The position numbers and the translations under genes are program-made. From the NCBI GenBank assembly GCA_026122225.1, contig JANEZZ010000523.1, positions 124,001 to 188,000 of the forward strand: a DNA stretch of 64,000 nucleotides, in the 5' to 3' direction. The notes under the pieces are model-generated. The model had not been told where the DNA came from. It saw only the letters and a list, made by a program, of their open reading frames with translations, and did not search any database. Source of the stretch: Heloderma charlesbogerti (Eukaryota; Chordata; Lepidosauria; Squamata; Helodermatidae). How positions within the stretch are numbered: position 1 is the first letter of the stretch; every line of letters starts with the position of its first letter. Below are positions 22,160-33,519 of this stretch, piece after piece.

Positions 22160-23095
22160 TGCTCATATAACCTGCTGCATTAGCACAATAATTCGCAGTG
22201 TGTGTGTGTTTGTTGATTGGAAAGGGAAATATTGATTGAAATCCATGGGGCACTAGTGGAGGTAATTTCTGTTTTTCCAGTGTGAATTTAATTTATATTT
22301 TTGGTCCTTTGTATTCTTCATATTTCTTCATTCTAGGATGATCGCTGAGCTGTTGCTTCATGACTTCCTCCATTTAAACTGGAATCTTGCACTAAATACG
22401 GCAAATGAGGCACAAATTGGGGTCTAAGCCTGGAAATTGCATAGCCCAGTAGCATACCTTACTGGTCAGCTGATAACTACATCTGCATGCCTACAGGGAG
22501 TGCCGCTGACCTTCCTCACCAGAAGAGTCCATATATTTGTGGTGGGCTGTGGGAGGAAAAGAAGTCACTCAGTGCTTCGTCTACTTAGTTTTCACCACTG
22601 CCTATCTGAAGAACTTTGTGTGTGTGCTAAACAAGGTTGGCCCCGGTCAGTAGTTGGATGGGCGTTCAGAGAGTGTTCATCTTTCAAGGACATAAGCCCA
22701 TCAAAGATCCATAAGCCTTCCCCCAAATGTTCCTGTTTAGCCTCCAGTGCTGAGGGTTATTTAAAATGGAACACCTTTAGGACAAAAATAAATGTGTTGG
22801 GCTGAATGTATCAGTTGAACTCTGCTCATCAGTGCAATTACAGTGAATACAAAATGAGCTCAAAATGTGCTCGGGGGTTCAAGCTGAATTCACAAGAAAC
22901 TTGCCACCTTCCATTGCTGTATCTCTGGTAAGAACAATGCTGTGAATACCAATATTTGAGACAGGTCTGCTTGTTTTCCTTTCAACTCACATAATAATGC
23001 TTGTGTTATTATAAAAGTATTTGAAACACTTTAGGGACCCAGTGTATATACTCAGGCAACAGTCCCTTCTAATGCAAGTAGGTTACTGTAGGTAA
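22160..23095. other. Mostly TE-poor stretch with a 5S-like fragment at 22626-22670
   Basis: Apart from that fragment I see no repeat family or gene. Confidence 0.35.
22626..22670 (+). repeat. 5S-rRNA-derived SINE fragment
   Basis: 'ctaaacaaggttggccccgg' followed by 'tcagtagttggatgggcg' matches the middle of the 5S-derived head seen at 23464-23576. About 45 bases only. Confidence 0.6.
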
Positions 23096-23463
23096 GATGA
23101 GCTGAGCAGGGGCCGATCTACACTTATGGGTTTTTTCCGCTTCCAATGAGGTTTCACCGCCCATCTTTCACACTACGCAGTACCCGCCTCGAATTGGAAC
23201 CGGAATTTCCCGCTTCCATGCTCCTGCTTTCAATACCTTGATATCCCGGTATTTCCCCTTAATGTGCTCTGATTTTCCGCCTTCGCTACCATATCCAGTC
23301 GTAGTCCCCTCCCCTGCCTGTCCATATATGGCAATGTTTGTATTTCCCTCCTGTCCAATCACAGCTCTCGACGGCCCCATGTCTTCTTCCGGCTACTGAT
23401 CTCATAGGTTCCTCAGCAGCCCCCATTTCCTCAGCAACAAGCAAAGGGCTGGATGTGCACACG

Positions 23464-23576
23464 CTTGTCTGATCTCGGAAGCTAAGCGGGGTCAGCCCCG
23501 GTCAGTAGTGGGATGGGCGACCGCCTGGGAATCAGGCTTCCTGCACTGAGCAGGGGGTTGTTCTATCCCTTCAAAT
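23464..23576 (+). mobile_element. 5S-rRNA-derived SINE, head and start of tail
   Basis: CTTGTCTGATCTCGGAAGCT, then AAGCGGGGTCAGCCCCGG, then GGATGGGCGACCGCCTGGGA follow vertebrate 5S rRNA bases around the internal pol III promoter. After 23530 comes 'cttcctgcactgagcaggg', identical in order to the tail of 8817-8968, then truncation. The 5S mismatches and non-5S tail rule out a functional 5S gene. Confidence 0.8.
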
Positions 23577-23611
23577 GAGACTAAGTCCCCTTCTATCCCC
23601 TGCTTCGGCTT

Positions 23612-23850
23612 TAAAAAAAAAAATTGCTTTCCCTACTCTCCTGCAAGTATGTACGGCCCCAATTTGGATTAGGACCATGATACTTTGGGAGAGGAGGGTT
23701 TAAGTTTCTCACCCACCCATTTTCATCCCAAAATTGTACCCCACCCCCCTTTGGGGAGGGAGGTTTAAAAAAGAAGACGCTTCCACTGATTCAAGTAGAG
23801 ACATTTTTCTTTTTTAAATTTATGCTTGAGCCCAATGGTAATGAACCATT
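23612..23850. repeat. Partial copy of the 58600-58985 palindromic repeat
   Basis: 'gctttccctactctcctgca' then 'accatgatactttgggagag' then 'agacgcttccactgattcaa' match the left two-thirds of the element at 58600-58985. Confidence 0.6.
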
Positions 23851-23899
23851 GTTTTATGTGAAAACTTTGGAAGAACCTTCTGTCTGCCTTTGTTTTGTT

Positions 23900-24300
23900 T
23901 GTTTGCTTTTAAATGGTAAGGGAAGGATTTTTGTTTCTGAAAATCTTAATGCTCTATATAATTAGTGGCTCCGCAATGAGACTGTTTACCTCTTTTATCA
24001 AAAGGACATTTACAGATGTTAAAGACTTATTATTCATAGTGAGGAATTGCATCCAATTAATCAAATGCTCCTCAGCCCCAGAATTCAAAGGGAAGAATCT
24101 CCTTTGTTTTAGGAGTTTGCATTTCAAAGATTTCACCTCTAAAGAGTCAAGTGGAGATTTAATTTCTAGAGATTTCTGGAGAGGGATGAGGGAAGGATGG
24201 CGATCACTGTATTACATGTGTGTGCCTCCCCTTAAGATTCCCCTTCTTGGCACAACTTTGCCAGGCAGCAATCCAACCTGGAGATGGTTTAAAAAAGGAT
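23900..24300. other. TE-poor stretch, possible conserved non-coding DNA
   Basis: It contains several closely spaced TCF/LEF- or SOX-like cores (TTTATCAAAAGG, CTCCTTTGTTTT, TTTCAAAGATTT) and ATTA cores, with no repeat. This is compatible with an enhancer but not proof. The open frame 23913-24302 looks like coincidence. Confidence 0.25.
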
Positions 24301-25199
24301 AGGATAATGCAAGTTCCACGAGCAAACTGCGGGGAGAGGGTTTAGCCATTTCTGGTGCTGATTTGCATGAAGGCAAATGGCATAATAGGGTTGGGAAGCA
24401 AATGTAGGAGGGGGATAGAAATGAATACAGGTCTAGGGCAGAAGGAGAAGGTGAACATGGAATAAGATCGCATTTAGGGATACAAGCAGGGATCGAAAAC
24501 AAAAAGTTGCCGTGAATCCTCAGGCCCTAACATGCGTGCTCTTGTTCAGGGTTCCAGTCAGCCTGGAACAGGAGCCTTGTAGCATTGTTTGAAGCTGCTC
24601 ACAGAGAATGCCCTTCCCTTTTTCTTTTCCACTCTCCTGAAGCCTTCCCTTACTGTGCTCTCTGCGGAAGAGCTGCTGCGGGAGGCAGGGCCAGTCTCCA
24701 GTTCCAGATGTCATCCGGAATAAAGCGAAAGAGCCTCTGGTCTATGTGGGAAGTGGCAGGTAGCAGAGCTGTGCCCTCTGGTGGTCGTCAAAGTCACACA
24801 ACTACCTCGGAATGTAGAGGATGAAGATAAAGGGTGAAATCCAACATTGCATGACTGGAAGCCTGTTCATGCGATGGGACTCTCTTCCTTCCTCTTCAGC
24901 TCCCATACACCCCCAAATCTGTTATAGAGGGTCCCCCAATCTTCCGGTGCAGATTTTGAGGGCTTGGGGGTTGGAAGGGGGGAATCCTCCTCCCTTCTTC
25001 ACTGGTGGAAGCAGTCAGCAGGAGGTCTGCATTGGACCTCCAGAGAAGCCAGACACACACAGAGGCACGCACAGGGGCAACTTAAAGACCGTGTGCCCCG
25101 AGGGTGGCTGCCAAGTGGCTCAGGCCATTGTTGGCTATTATCTTTTAATTTGTTTCCCTCTGTATTTTTTTAGGATGATTTGAAATATTGTTTTAATTT

Positions 25200-26450
25200 G
25201 TTTAAAGGATCGTAGCTGAGGGAGCTCTTTTGGCTGAGCATTTGTGGGACAAAAATTTAATAAGCAAATTAAAATGAATTGTCAGGTGCTTGTAGATTAC
25301 ATGGTGGGCAATGGCTCGTTGTCTTCAGCCCTCTGGTTAAACCTATGTCCTTCCTGGCTTTGTTGAGCTCTTATATTGGCTAAAGAAAATAATGCAAAAT
25401 GTAAAAGCCATTTTAAAAATAGGCAATGAGTAATATCAGTTGCTTTACCCCATTTTATTGTTTTTAATTATTTAATGGCACTCCCAACATAAGTAAAAAG
25501 ACAGACCCCCTACTACTACAAGGAGCTTACAATTTAAATTTTGACAGTGATGGGGAGGGATGGGAAGGATAACAAATAACAAGGACGGGGTGGAATAAGT
25601 GAGGGAAAAGCAACATGGGGCAAATCAATGTGAATTTATTCAGTGACACTTACTTAGGCTCCATTTTGGTTACGGTGTGTCATTTAAGGCCAAGTGTCTG
25701 TGTAAATATTTCACTGAACCTGAACAGGCATCTCTGCTGTTATTTTTGTCATCAGTGTTTATCTAGAGTACACATGCAATGTTTGATGCTATTATCAATC
25801 AGCGCATCGTCCTCTGAACAGGCAGTGTTTACTGACTGGCATCTCAGCTGTGATGAAAGCTTGGAAGATGCTGGCTAGTACTCTGATTGATTATTTCACT
25901 GACTTTCTCCCCTCTGCTCCCCACAGTAAATCACTGAAATTTCCATCATCCTCCCTAAAGAAAGGGAAAACTCATTCAGAAATGGACAAGTGTTGACAGC
26001 TTCTCATCACTGATGCCACAATCAAAATTTATCGGGAAAAGAGGGAGCAGTCGAAATGACTGGAATTCAACTTGTTTTGGTTGCCCCAGCTGGTCTTAAG
26101 AGATGCTTCTCAATATCAGTTAATTGGCTGCTGCTGTACACTGTCCATTAAAGCTGATTGTCAAAAGCACACAATGCCGCTTGCCATAAAATGAGAACAC
26201 ACAGAGCACCGTTACCTTTCTCCGGCTTTATGCTCCAGCGCATAAAGGTCTAATTCTTCTAATTACTCCTCTGTGCTTGAACAAAGTTCCAAACCAATTT
26301 AGCAAGCTATGCTGAAGTTTTGTGTTTATTAAGCATATTTGTGTACTCAGAATGCAGGTTCATAAGCAAAGGTTTTAGAATATCAGCTTTCATTGAGTAG
26401 CTCTCTTGCCTAGAGACAACAGTTTGGGAAGAACGAGGTGGTCATAGAAT
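25200..26450. promoter_or_regulatory. Candidate conserved non-coding region (TE-free, ATTA-rich)
   Basis: I see no transposable element in this 1.2 kb, unusual for this window. The part 25615-26330 has clustered homeodomain-type cores (TTAATTGGCTG, CCATTAAAGCTG, TCTAATTACTCC) and 'tcaatcagcg', and no convincing coding frame. It looks like a developmental enhancer-type conserved element. Only alignment to other vertebrates can show this. Confidence 0.3.
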
Positions 26451-26796
26451 CTTTGTGAAGGGTCTTCTTTGTGAACGATGTCTTCAGTACTTGAAGTACA
26501 GTGTGCATCATTTCATTCGTAGCTCCTTATCTACTCCCATACTGGCAATTTTTAGCATCGGTTTGTCCAAATTATCCTGTCTGATCTTGGAGATTGTACA
26601 CGGTTATCTTGAAGCCACTAAACCGAACTATCTTCTTTGCAGTTACCCGATTATTTTTAAAAAAACACAAATATGCTAGTATATGTCCTCCTGCTGCAAT
26701 GAATTCTGGGGGTTAATTGTGTCTTGAATGAAAGAGATTTCCTCAGGTAGATGAGTAAGTCTGGCCCAAACCATGCCACCATCCCTAAACGTAACT

Positions 26797-26936
26797 AACA
26801 GCCCAATCCTGTGCATATCGACTCAGAAGTAAGCACCACTGAATCCAATGGAACTTACTCCCCGGTAATTGTGTATAGAGTTGCACTGAACTCAAGGGGG
26901 CTTACTTCTGAGTAGACATGTATAGGACTGCACTAG
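26797..26936. repeat. MITE-like repeat ('cagaagtaagcaccactgaa' family)
   Basis: 'agcccaatcctgtgcata' at the left pairs with 'catgtataggactgcact' at the right, with 'actcagaagtaag' and 'cttacttctgagt' as inverted inner arms. Relatives at 6964, 30068 and 62404. Confidence 0.65.
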
Positions 26937-27090
26937 TACACCTCACAATCTGAGAAGGTGAACCACATGATCCCTCGTGTGTCACAGGATTCCAGAGTCA
27001 TGCACTAGCATCCTTTGCAACACTGCAAGAGAGCCCCCTTGGATGCCCCTCTCAGTTTACAAGCTGCTTTATTGACTTGCCTAATAACAG

Positions 27091-27562
27091 TAGGGACAGG
27101 TGAACCTGTCAGTTTTGCTTTCTCTCACATTTGAATCTTTTAAATATCACGTTCTTTGCCTCCTCAATATGAAGAGCATTGAAGATGTTGGTGAATTCTT
27201 ATAAAAAATGAACAGACATTGTCCCCCACCTGCACCAGCTAAATTCTACAGGTACAGCCATTCCTAGCATGGAGAGGACCATGATTCTCCTGTCTGTCAT
27301 GTAACTGTCAAGGATTGTCAGAAAAAAGAGGTGACAACCCTTATTCAGCACTAAGATACATGGGGATTCAAACCCAGACTTTTAAAACCTAAGCGCTCAA
27401 AGCCCTGGGGCTGGGTGGACAGATCTGTCAGTTTTTCCTTCTCTCTCACACACACACATTTTTAAAACCTCAAATTCTTTTTGTCCTGAACATGACAAAC
27501 TTTATGAATTTGGGTAAATTCTTATCAAAACCAAATTGAAATGAAATTCTCATCCATCCCTA
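27091..27562. mobile_element. hAT-like MITE with TAGGGA/TCCCTA ends and internal direct repeat
   Basis: It starts TAGGGACAGGTGAACC and ends CTCATCCATCCCTA. Flanks AATAACAG (27083-27090) and AATAACGG (27563-27570) match at 7 of 8. Segments at about 27095-27205 and 27418-27535 are diverged direct repeats of each other ('ctgtcagtttt...ttctctc...gtgaattctta' and equivalents), so it may be a dimer. Confidence 0.65.
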
Positions 27563-27603
27563 AATAACGGTGCTGCTCCTGAGATTTGCAACTCAGCTGT
27601 GAA

Positions 27604-28540
27604 TAGGGGTGCACGAAACCCACTTACCTGGTCTCGCAGCTTTTCGCGGTGGGGGGAAGGCGCTTCGCTGCTCTCCCCCCCAAAGTTCAGGCCGGGGGGG
27701 GAGGCTTCCCGCCTCGCCCGGCCGAAATTCAGGCCGGGGAGGAGGCGCCTCGCCTCGCCCGGCCGCGAAATTAAAAGTAAAACAAAAAAACAAAAAACGC
27801 CCCCGTGATAGGCTACGTGACGATTAACGTAGCCTATCACGGCTAGATCTGCAAAGCCAGCCGTGATAGGCTATGTAAATTGTCACGTAGCCTATCACAG
27901 GTGACTTAAAAAAAAAAAAAAAGCGCGTACACAAATGGCGGCCCCCATAGGGAGCCGCCATTCGCGTTCCTTATTTGGTCGCTGTAGTCTACGTAAACCT
28001 TTACGTAGACTACGGCGAAAATAAGGGCAACGCAAATAGCGTTGCCCTTATTTTCACCGTAGTCTACGTAATCTTTACATAGACTACAGCGACCAAATAA
28101 GGAACGGGAATGGCGGCTCCTTATGGGGGCTGCCATTATCCGTACGCGCTTTTTTTTTTTTTAAAGTCACCCGTGATAGGCTATGTGACGATTTACGTAG
28201 CCTATCATGGCTGACTTTGCAAATCTAGCCGTGATAGGCTACGTTAATCGTCACGTAGCCTATCACGGGGGCGTTTTTTTTTTTTTAGTTTTGGAATGGC
28301 AGCGGCGGCAGCCGGTCGAAAGATTGGCTGCCGCCCCCCTGCCCCTGACGAAGACCTGATGAACCGCCGCCGGGACCCGCCGCCGGGAGGGACATTCAGG
28401 AAAGGTAAGTCCCATCCCGGCGGGCTGCGGGATGCGGTGGGGGGGGTGCGGAGAATTTCTCCCTGAAACATGTTCCGGGGGCCAAACACGTTGGCGCTCG
28501 GCCCCCCGAAGTTTCGGGGAGAAATTCTCCGCCAACCCTA
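27604..28540 (-). mobile_element. Palindrome-chain hAT-like MITE, copy B (right end first)
   Basis: Both flanks are GCTGTGAA (27596-27603 and 28541-28548), a perfect 8-bp duplication. Termini are TAGGGGTGCACG and CCGCCAACCCTA, slightly changed from TAGGGATG. Orientation is opposite to copy A: the end with 'acttacctggtctcgcag' is at the left and the 'gaaattctccgcc' end is at the right. The interior is one huge nested palindrome (separate entry). No transposase. Confidence 0.9.
27798..28274. repeat. About 475-bp palindrome built from smaller palindromes
   Basis: Symmetry centre is near 28036, inside GGGCAACGCAAATAGCGTTG. Moving outward, both sides show in the same order: a GTAGTCTACG-type palindrome (27984-28013 and 28059-28087), a CAAATGGCGGC-type hairpin, an A or T run, and two GTGATAGGCTA-type palindromes (27805-27840, 27863-27898; 28173-28208, 28231-28266). 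Matching parts lie at matching distances from the centre, with almost no length change. Confidence 0.9.
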
Positions 28541-28559
28541 GCTGTGAAATACAAAAAGT

Positions 28560-31120
28560 CAGAGGTCAACGGTTTAACAAGTATAGGAAGATCTCCAAGT
28601 GATTTCATGTAGGTCACCATAGCATACTGTCAGGACTGGAATCAGGGGGGGGGGTTGATTTCCTTTAAACCACTGCTCGTTTCCCAACATGACCTGGATT
28701 TGATTATGACCTTTGACCTTGTAACTGCAGCCAGCTAAATCTCTGCAACAGCTGTCTTTTTAGGAAAGGGTCTTGGTTCCAGTGGTTTTGGACTTTCATG
28801 TTTTCAGCAGCTGCTCTGCCTAATATTGTAATGCACCTTTATTCATTCTTCAAATACTTTTTGAAATACAAGTTGAATAAGTAATTTCTTCTTCACTGGA
28901 TGAATTCTCCTTTGGTGGATTTTTGGACCTCTCGGTTTATTTTTTGACCTCTTAGGCTTCCACCTAACTTGGGGGGTCTTTCGTGCAAAACCAGGCACAC
29001 AGCCCTTTGTGTCTGTGTTGTTTATTACTGGCTTGTCTCCCTCCCTCCCTCAAAAAAGAACACCCATTTAATGCATACCAGATTTGCTTGGCTGAATGGT
29101 GGCCCTGGGAGAGACAACCGGAAAGAATGACTCCTAACTGGAGTGAGATCCTGACACTGTGATGATATGCTTTCTCTCTGTAAACATCAGCCTTTGCTTC
29201 TCAGGGCACAAGGATGCTGTTTACTGGTTGCAGCAGGCAAGAGCTTATTTCTCCAAAGACAAATGTTTTTCTCCAAAGACAAATTGCTAGGAATTCTGTA
29301 CAATTTTCATTGCCATTGGTATCCTACTTTAGTCATTTCCAGGTTCCTAAACTGCAGGGGCTGGCTATGACAGGCCCTGTAGCCATGGCCCCAAGGACAG
29401 TCCAACATGCAGGCAACTGTGTTGATCCATCTCTCTCACTTTCTGTGGATAATATATGGCTTTTGTAAAGCTCATGGGCCTAATTACGCATTCAAGACCA
29501 AGACAGCCCAAAAGAATTTGCATTACAACAGGGATAGCTCACAACAATAGATTGCTGCTGGGAAAAGCCATTTCCCCCAGCTACTGTGAGGATTGCAGCA
29601 AAGCTGAGAAGGAACAGGGAAGCCTGAGATGGGTGGCAGATGATGTCATTGTCCCTGTTAATCAAAAAGTCCTGGCACTTAGATCCTGTGAGCCCTGGTT
29701 CCACTATACCACTGCCACAGGTCCTAGGAGTAAACAAGCTGCTTGGGGGTTAGCCCATCCTCATCCGTGATGTCACTGGGAGTACACTAGAAGAGGATGA
29801 GGAGAGAGCAGAAGTGCCTCATCTTCCATTTTTAATCAGCGTCAACAAGGGTGGTAGTCTCTCTACTTGTCACCTTCCCCCTTCACTCTATGCCCCGTAG
29901 TTTTTATGTCTACTCACAAGCCCTTACATGCCCTTATGTCATCTTCCTCTTCTCATGCACATTTAACAGCTGGGCAGCAGAACCAGGCATATGATTGTAT
30001 GTATCAAGGCTACACAATCAGTCCTGCAGGTTTGCTTAAAGCTACCTGGATCCCAAACAGGTTGTGATCCTATATCCACTTATCTGAGAGTAAGCCCCTT
30101 TAAATTGAATGGGACTTACTTCAGAGTAGAACATTTAAAGGTTTGTACAGTCAGTTTCTTTTTAAATAGTTCCTGGGAGGGGACATTATATGATCTTTAA
30201 GGTTCCAGCAGTGGGGTTTTAAGAAAACACCTACTGACACTAAGATTGACATGTGATCTTTTTTATAAGAACCAGTTTCTAGTCTGCTTCAAAAGTATTA
30301 CATTTTTAATTTTTAAGCCAAAGGTGGAATAAGTGTATATTTGAAAATCCAATGTGTGAATGCAACAAACGCATGTTTTCAGACATGTATATCAAACCGA
30401 TACAATCATACAACCATGGATTGGCTGCAGCTCCCCTATCAAGTGTACATTTAATGGTAAACTTAGGTTTGTGCCTGTGTAATGTGTGAAACAGACCTGA
30501 GTGTCAAATAAGTAAAATCCATAAATACTGGTGGGCAGAACTGGGTGTTTATAAGAGGGGCGTGAACCAATCACTTGCCTTTTTAGGATTTTATAATATT
30601 CACATATTGTTTTTCCTCCCTTCTCCTTCATCTCTGGCCAGGAGATTGCACAAGCTACTCTATAATTTTTGGGTATTGGGGGGGGGGGAAACAACTTGCG
30701 ATGCACTGACATAATTACTGGCTGACATAAGCCAGTAGTTTGGCTACGTCGGGGGGGGGCAGGATGAAAGGTGTTCTTCAACACATTGTGACTGTGTGTG
30801 TAAGTTCTTACTGAGTGCTAATTGCATGCAGTTACAGGATTTGTTTTTCTTATGTGTTACCAAGCCAATGTCAAAAAGATAAAAGGCAGGCAATTCTCTA
30901 GCATTATGTATGTGCTAATTTATAAAGTGGATTAGCACTTCCTTTCCATTTTCCTCTCTTGCTTGGGAATACAAGTCAGAAAAAAACCACACACAGAGAT
31001 ATCCAGATACCAATTAAAACGTTCTAAAAAATTAAGACAGTGTCAATGCCTAGAGCAGAGAATTTTAGACTATCGCTATTTCTTTACACTTGTGATTGTT
31101 CTACTGTGCTGCCCCGGCCA
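28560..31120. other. Long stretch with little recognisable repeat and no gene seen
   Basis: It contains a short tandem repeat of 'tctccaaagacaaat' near 29250-29285, a MITE-like fragment at 30068-30135, and G runs near 28648 and 30680. Open frames (such as 29456-29770 and 30392-30784 minus) show no family motif. Confidence 0.35.
30068..30135. repeat. Fragment of the 'gagtaagcccctttaaattg' MITE-like family
   Basis: 'cttatctgagagtaagcccc' and 'aatgggacttacttcagag' match the inner arms of 26797-26936. Confidence 0.5.
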
Positions 31121-31124
31121 TGGG

Positions 31125-31683
31125 TGTTGAACTCTTAGGTTAGAGGTGCCAAGATACTGATAAATCAGATTCAAAAGTTTACTTACAAGGAGACTTTATT
31201 GGGTAACTTACAGCACACAGGCGTACCCAATGGTTGGATCAGACAGCTCCTCTGAACCAAGAGCCATGGGGTACAATGGGTCTTATACCATACATGTTAG
31301 CCACAAGGCAGCATAGCAGCAGCAAGCGCCCCTAGCGTTCATTCCCAGCTTAAACTAACAACACTAGGTTCTCAGCACAGCCACCTGTAAACAAACTTCA
31401 CTTCCCAGGCAGAGCGCTTGATAATACTCTCACGCATTAGTATGGAATGTGCTAGGCCATGCTATCGGCCCTTTGAATCATCTTCACATGCTCAGAGGCT
31501 TACTAGGAAGGGAATTGCACCAATAATGAACTTAAGCAAGCATTATGGCTCTCTAGGCCCCTCTAACATTATAAATGACTTGGCTACGCTCCTGGGGCCA
31601 ATACATCTACATAGTCACCTTATGCTAAATGTATTGGGTTGTCATAAAAGATAGATGAGTCTTGTGGAAAGCATGTTGTTACA
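31125..31683 (-). mobile_element. Candidate solo LTR of an endogenous retrovirus-like element
   Basis: Read on the minus strand it starts TGTAACAACATGC and ends GAGTTCAACA, the TG...CA pattern of LTRs. In the expected order it has a TATA-like TATGGTATAAGA near 31286-31297, then about 90 bases on an AATAAAG polyadenylation signal near 31195-31201, then a short U5-like tail. No second LTR, primer-binding site, or gag/pol is nearby, and I could not find a matching 4-6 bp duplication. It could also be an unrelated repeat. Confidence 0.45.
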
Positions 31684-31689
31684 GTATGG

Positions 31690-33230
31690 ATTGTATAATT
31701 AACTATGAATAATGATACTACTAAAATAAAATCTCTTATGGAATATACAGGAAATATGGTCTAGGGGAAAGGGAATAGGATGGAGCAGTGGGACAATATT
31801 CCTAGTTTGGATTCTAGTGAACAGTGTATCTTATAGATTTTTAGGCCAAAGGCTGTTTCTCTTGCCATGCACACATGTAAGAATGGAATGATTTAATATT
31901 GACCTTATTAGTAATAGTGATGTGCCTGAGAGCCACCTGAGGTTTATAGGGTTGAGGCACCGGTCAAACGACTAGTCCAATATCACCAAATACTCCATGA
32001 AGCAAAGAATGCCCTTGTGTGGGTGGCACCCTGCTTTTAAAATTGCATCCTTGTGTATCAGCAAGGAAAGCAGTGAGGGCCCCTTACTTTCCAGAACAGT
32101 AGATGACACATGAAACGTATGATTGCATTTCACTTTTTAATTTTTTTTTAAAAATAGCAGTTCCAGGGGGTCCAATCAAGATCAGGACCAGGAGCCATGA
32201 TATGTGGGGAGGAGCTGGTAACCCCATATCACTGTCCTGATGAAAATTGCTTGCTCCGAAGCTTCCAATCATCCTGGTGGGAAGCTGCCGTTGGAGTCAA
32301 TGGCAGCATCCACCCAGGGCAAATGGCAGCTTTGTGGGGAGGGTGAATTTTGTCAGGACTGCGGTGCAAGGGAAAGTGTTAAATACTGCCCCTCATGTGC
32401 CATTGTCCCTCTTCCTCATGTCCTCTCTTCCTGCATTTTTTTTTAAAAATACATTAAACACAGTCACACATTTCACATATTGTCTCATATGGCCCATAGA
32501 CATACCCATACCCTTTCTCTTTATTCAGGAACATGAGCAGACAAACCCACACACATACCCAACCCTACACTAGAGTGGTAAGAGCATTATATTAGTTTTG
32601 TCTTTAGTTGCTATGTGAATTTTATTTGCTTAATTTCATTTTTCAAAACGTATAAACTATTGGGGCTATCCCTGGAGGTCCAGGATAGAAATCAAGAAGT
32701 ACAGTCTTCTGAATATCATTTGCATGCATTTATATCTGCAAATATGTCATCATTGTTTCGTAACAATAGCTTATTGACACGTTTTTAGCATGTGCTTTCC
32801 CCCATTTTTGTTACAGAACTAATAATGCTTTAAAACCTGGCTATTATTGAACATCATAGTGCCTGGTATCTTTAGGACTAGTCAAATGACCAATTATCAT
32901 CGCTGTCTGTGGACCAGCTGCTGATGTGTATGTACCAAGTAGTGGAATGTGCAACCCCCCGCCAAAAAACTTATTCCTGTTCATAGCCAACTATACATAA
33001 ATAGTTTGCTTGCAGGGATTTCATGTCGCTTCAGTATGCTTTTCTGAACTGACTTTGGTGTTAAAGCCATCTTTATAGTGAATGGGCTTTTCATGTCTGC
33101 TGAAGACCATATTCAACTCATATTCTGTTTCCTTGATACAAAAATGTAAGTGTAAACAGGTTGTAGCATATGGACCTTACCGGATGCACAAAAATCAGCT
33201 GATGGGAGGGAACAAACCTTGAATCCAGCA
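31690..33230. other. TE-poor stretch, no gene seen
   Basis: No recognisable repeat family; overlapping short open frames at 32240-32573 have no motif. Confidence 0.35.
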
Positions 33231-33234
33231 GAAG

Positions 33235-33515
33235 TAGAGTGGAGGGCTATTCCAAGGGCTTGCAGAGGATATTCCTCTATTTGACGGAGTCTTCTGTTTG
33301 AAACGCTGTCCAGTCTAAGTCTGGTTTAAAGGGAAAGAACAATAAGAACGGAGAGCAAGGGCCTTGAAGTTGCCCATCCACGCGTTAGCACCTGGACAGC
33401 AGACTGAGAAAGCACACAGGTCATCTGGTCACAATCTTCCCCACTATATTTTATTTCTGATCTAATTATAGTAATTCTTTCTAAATTAGCATATATAAAC
33501 TTTATGCAAATCATA
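33235..33515 (-). repeat. Unclassified interspersed repeat, copy 1 (inverted relative to 36690-36970)
   Basis: Its reverse complement matches 36690-36970 over about 230 bases: 'ggggaagattgtgaccaga', 'tctgctgtccaggtgct', 'gggcaacttcaaggccc', 'caaatagaggaa' in the same order. I do not recognise the family. Confidence 0.7.
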
Positions 33516-33519
33516 AAGA

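Noticed and set aside
23913..24302. 129-codon open frame as a host exon
   Set aside because: No recognisable domain, no convincing splice sites at its ends, and amino-acid composition like translated AT-rich non-coding DNA.
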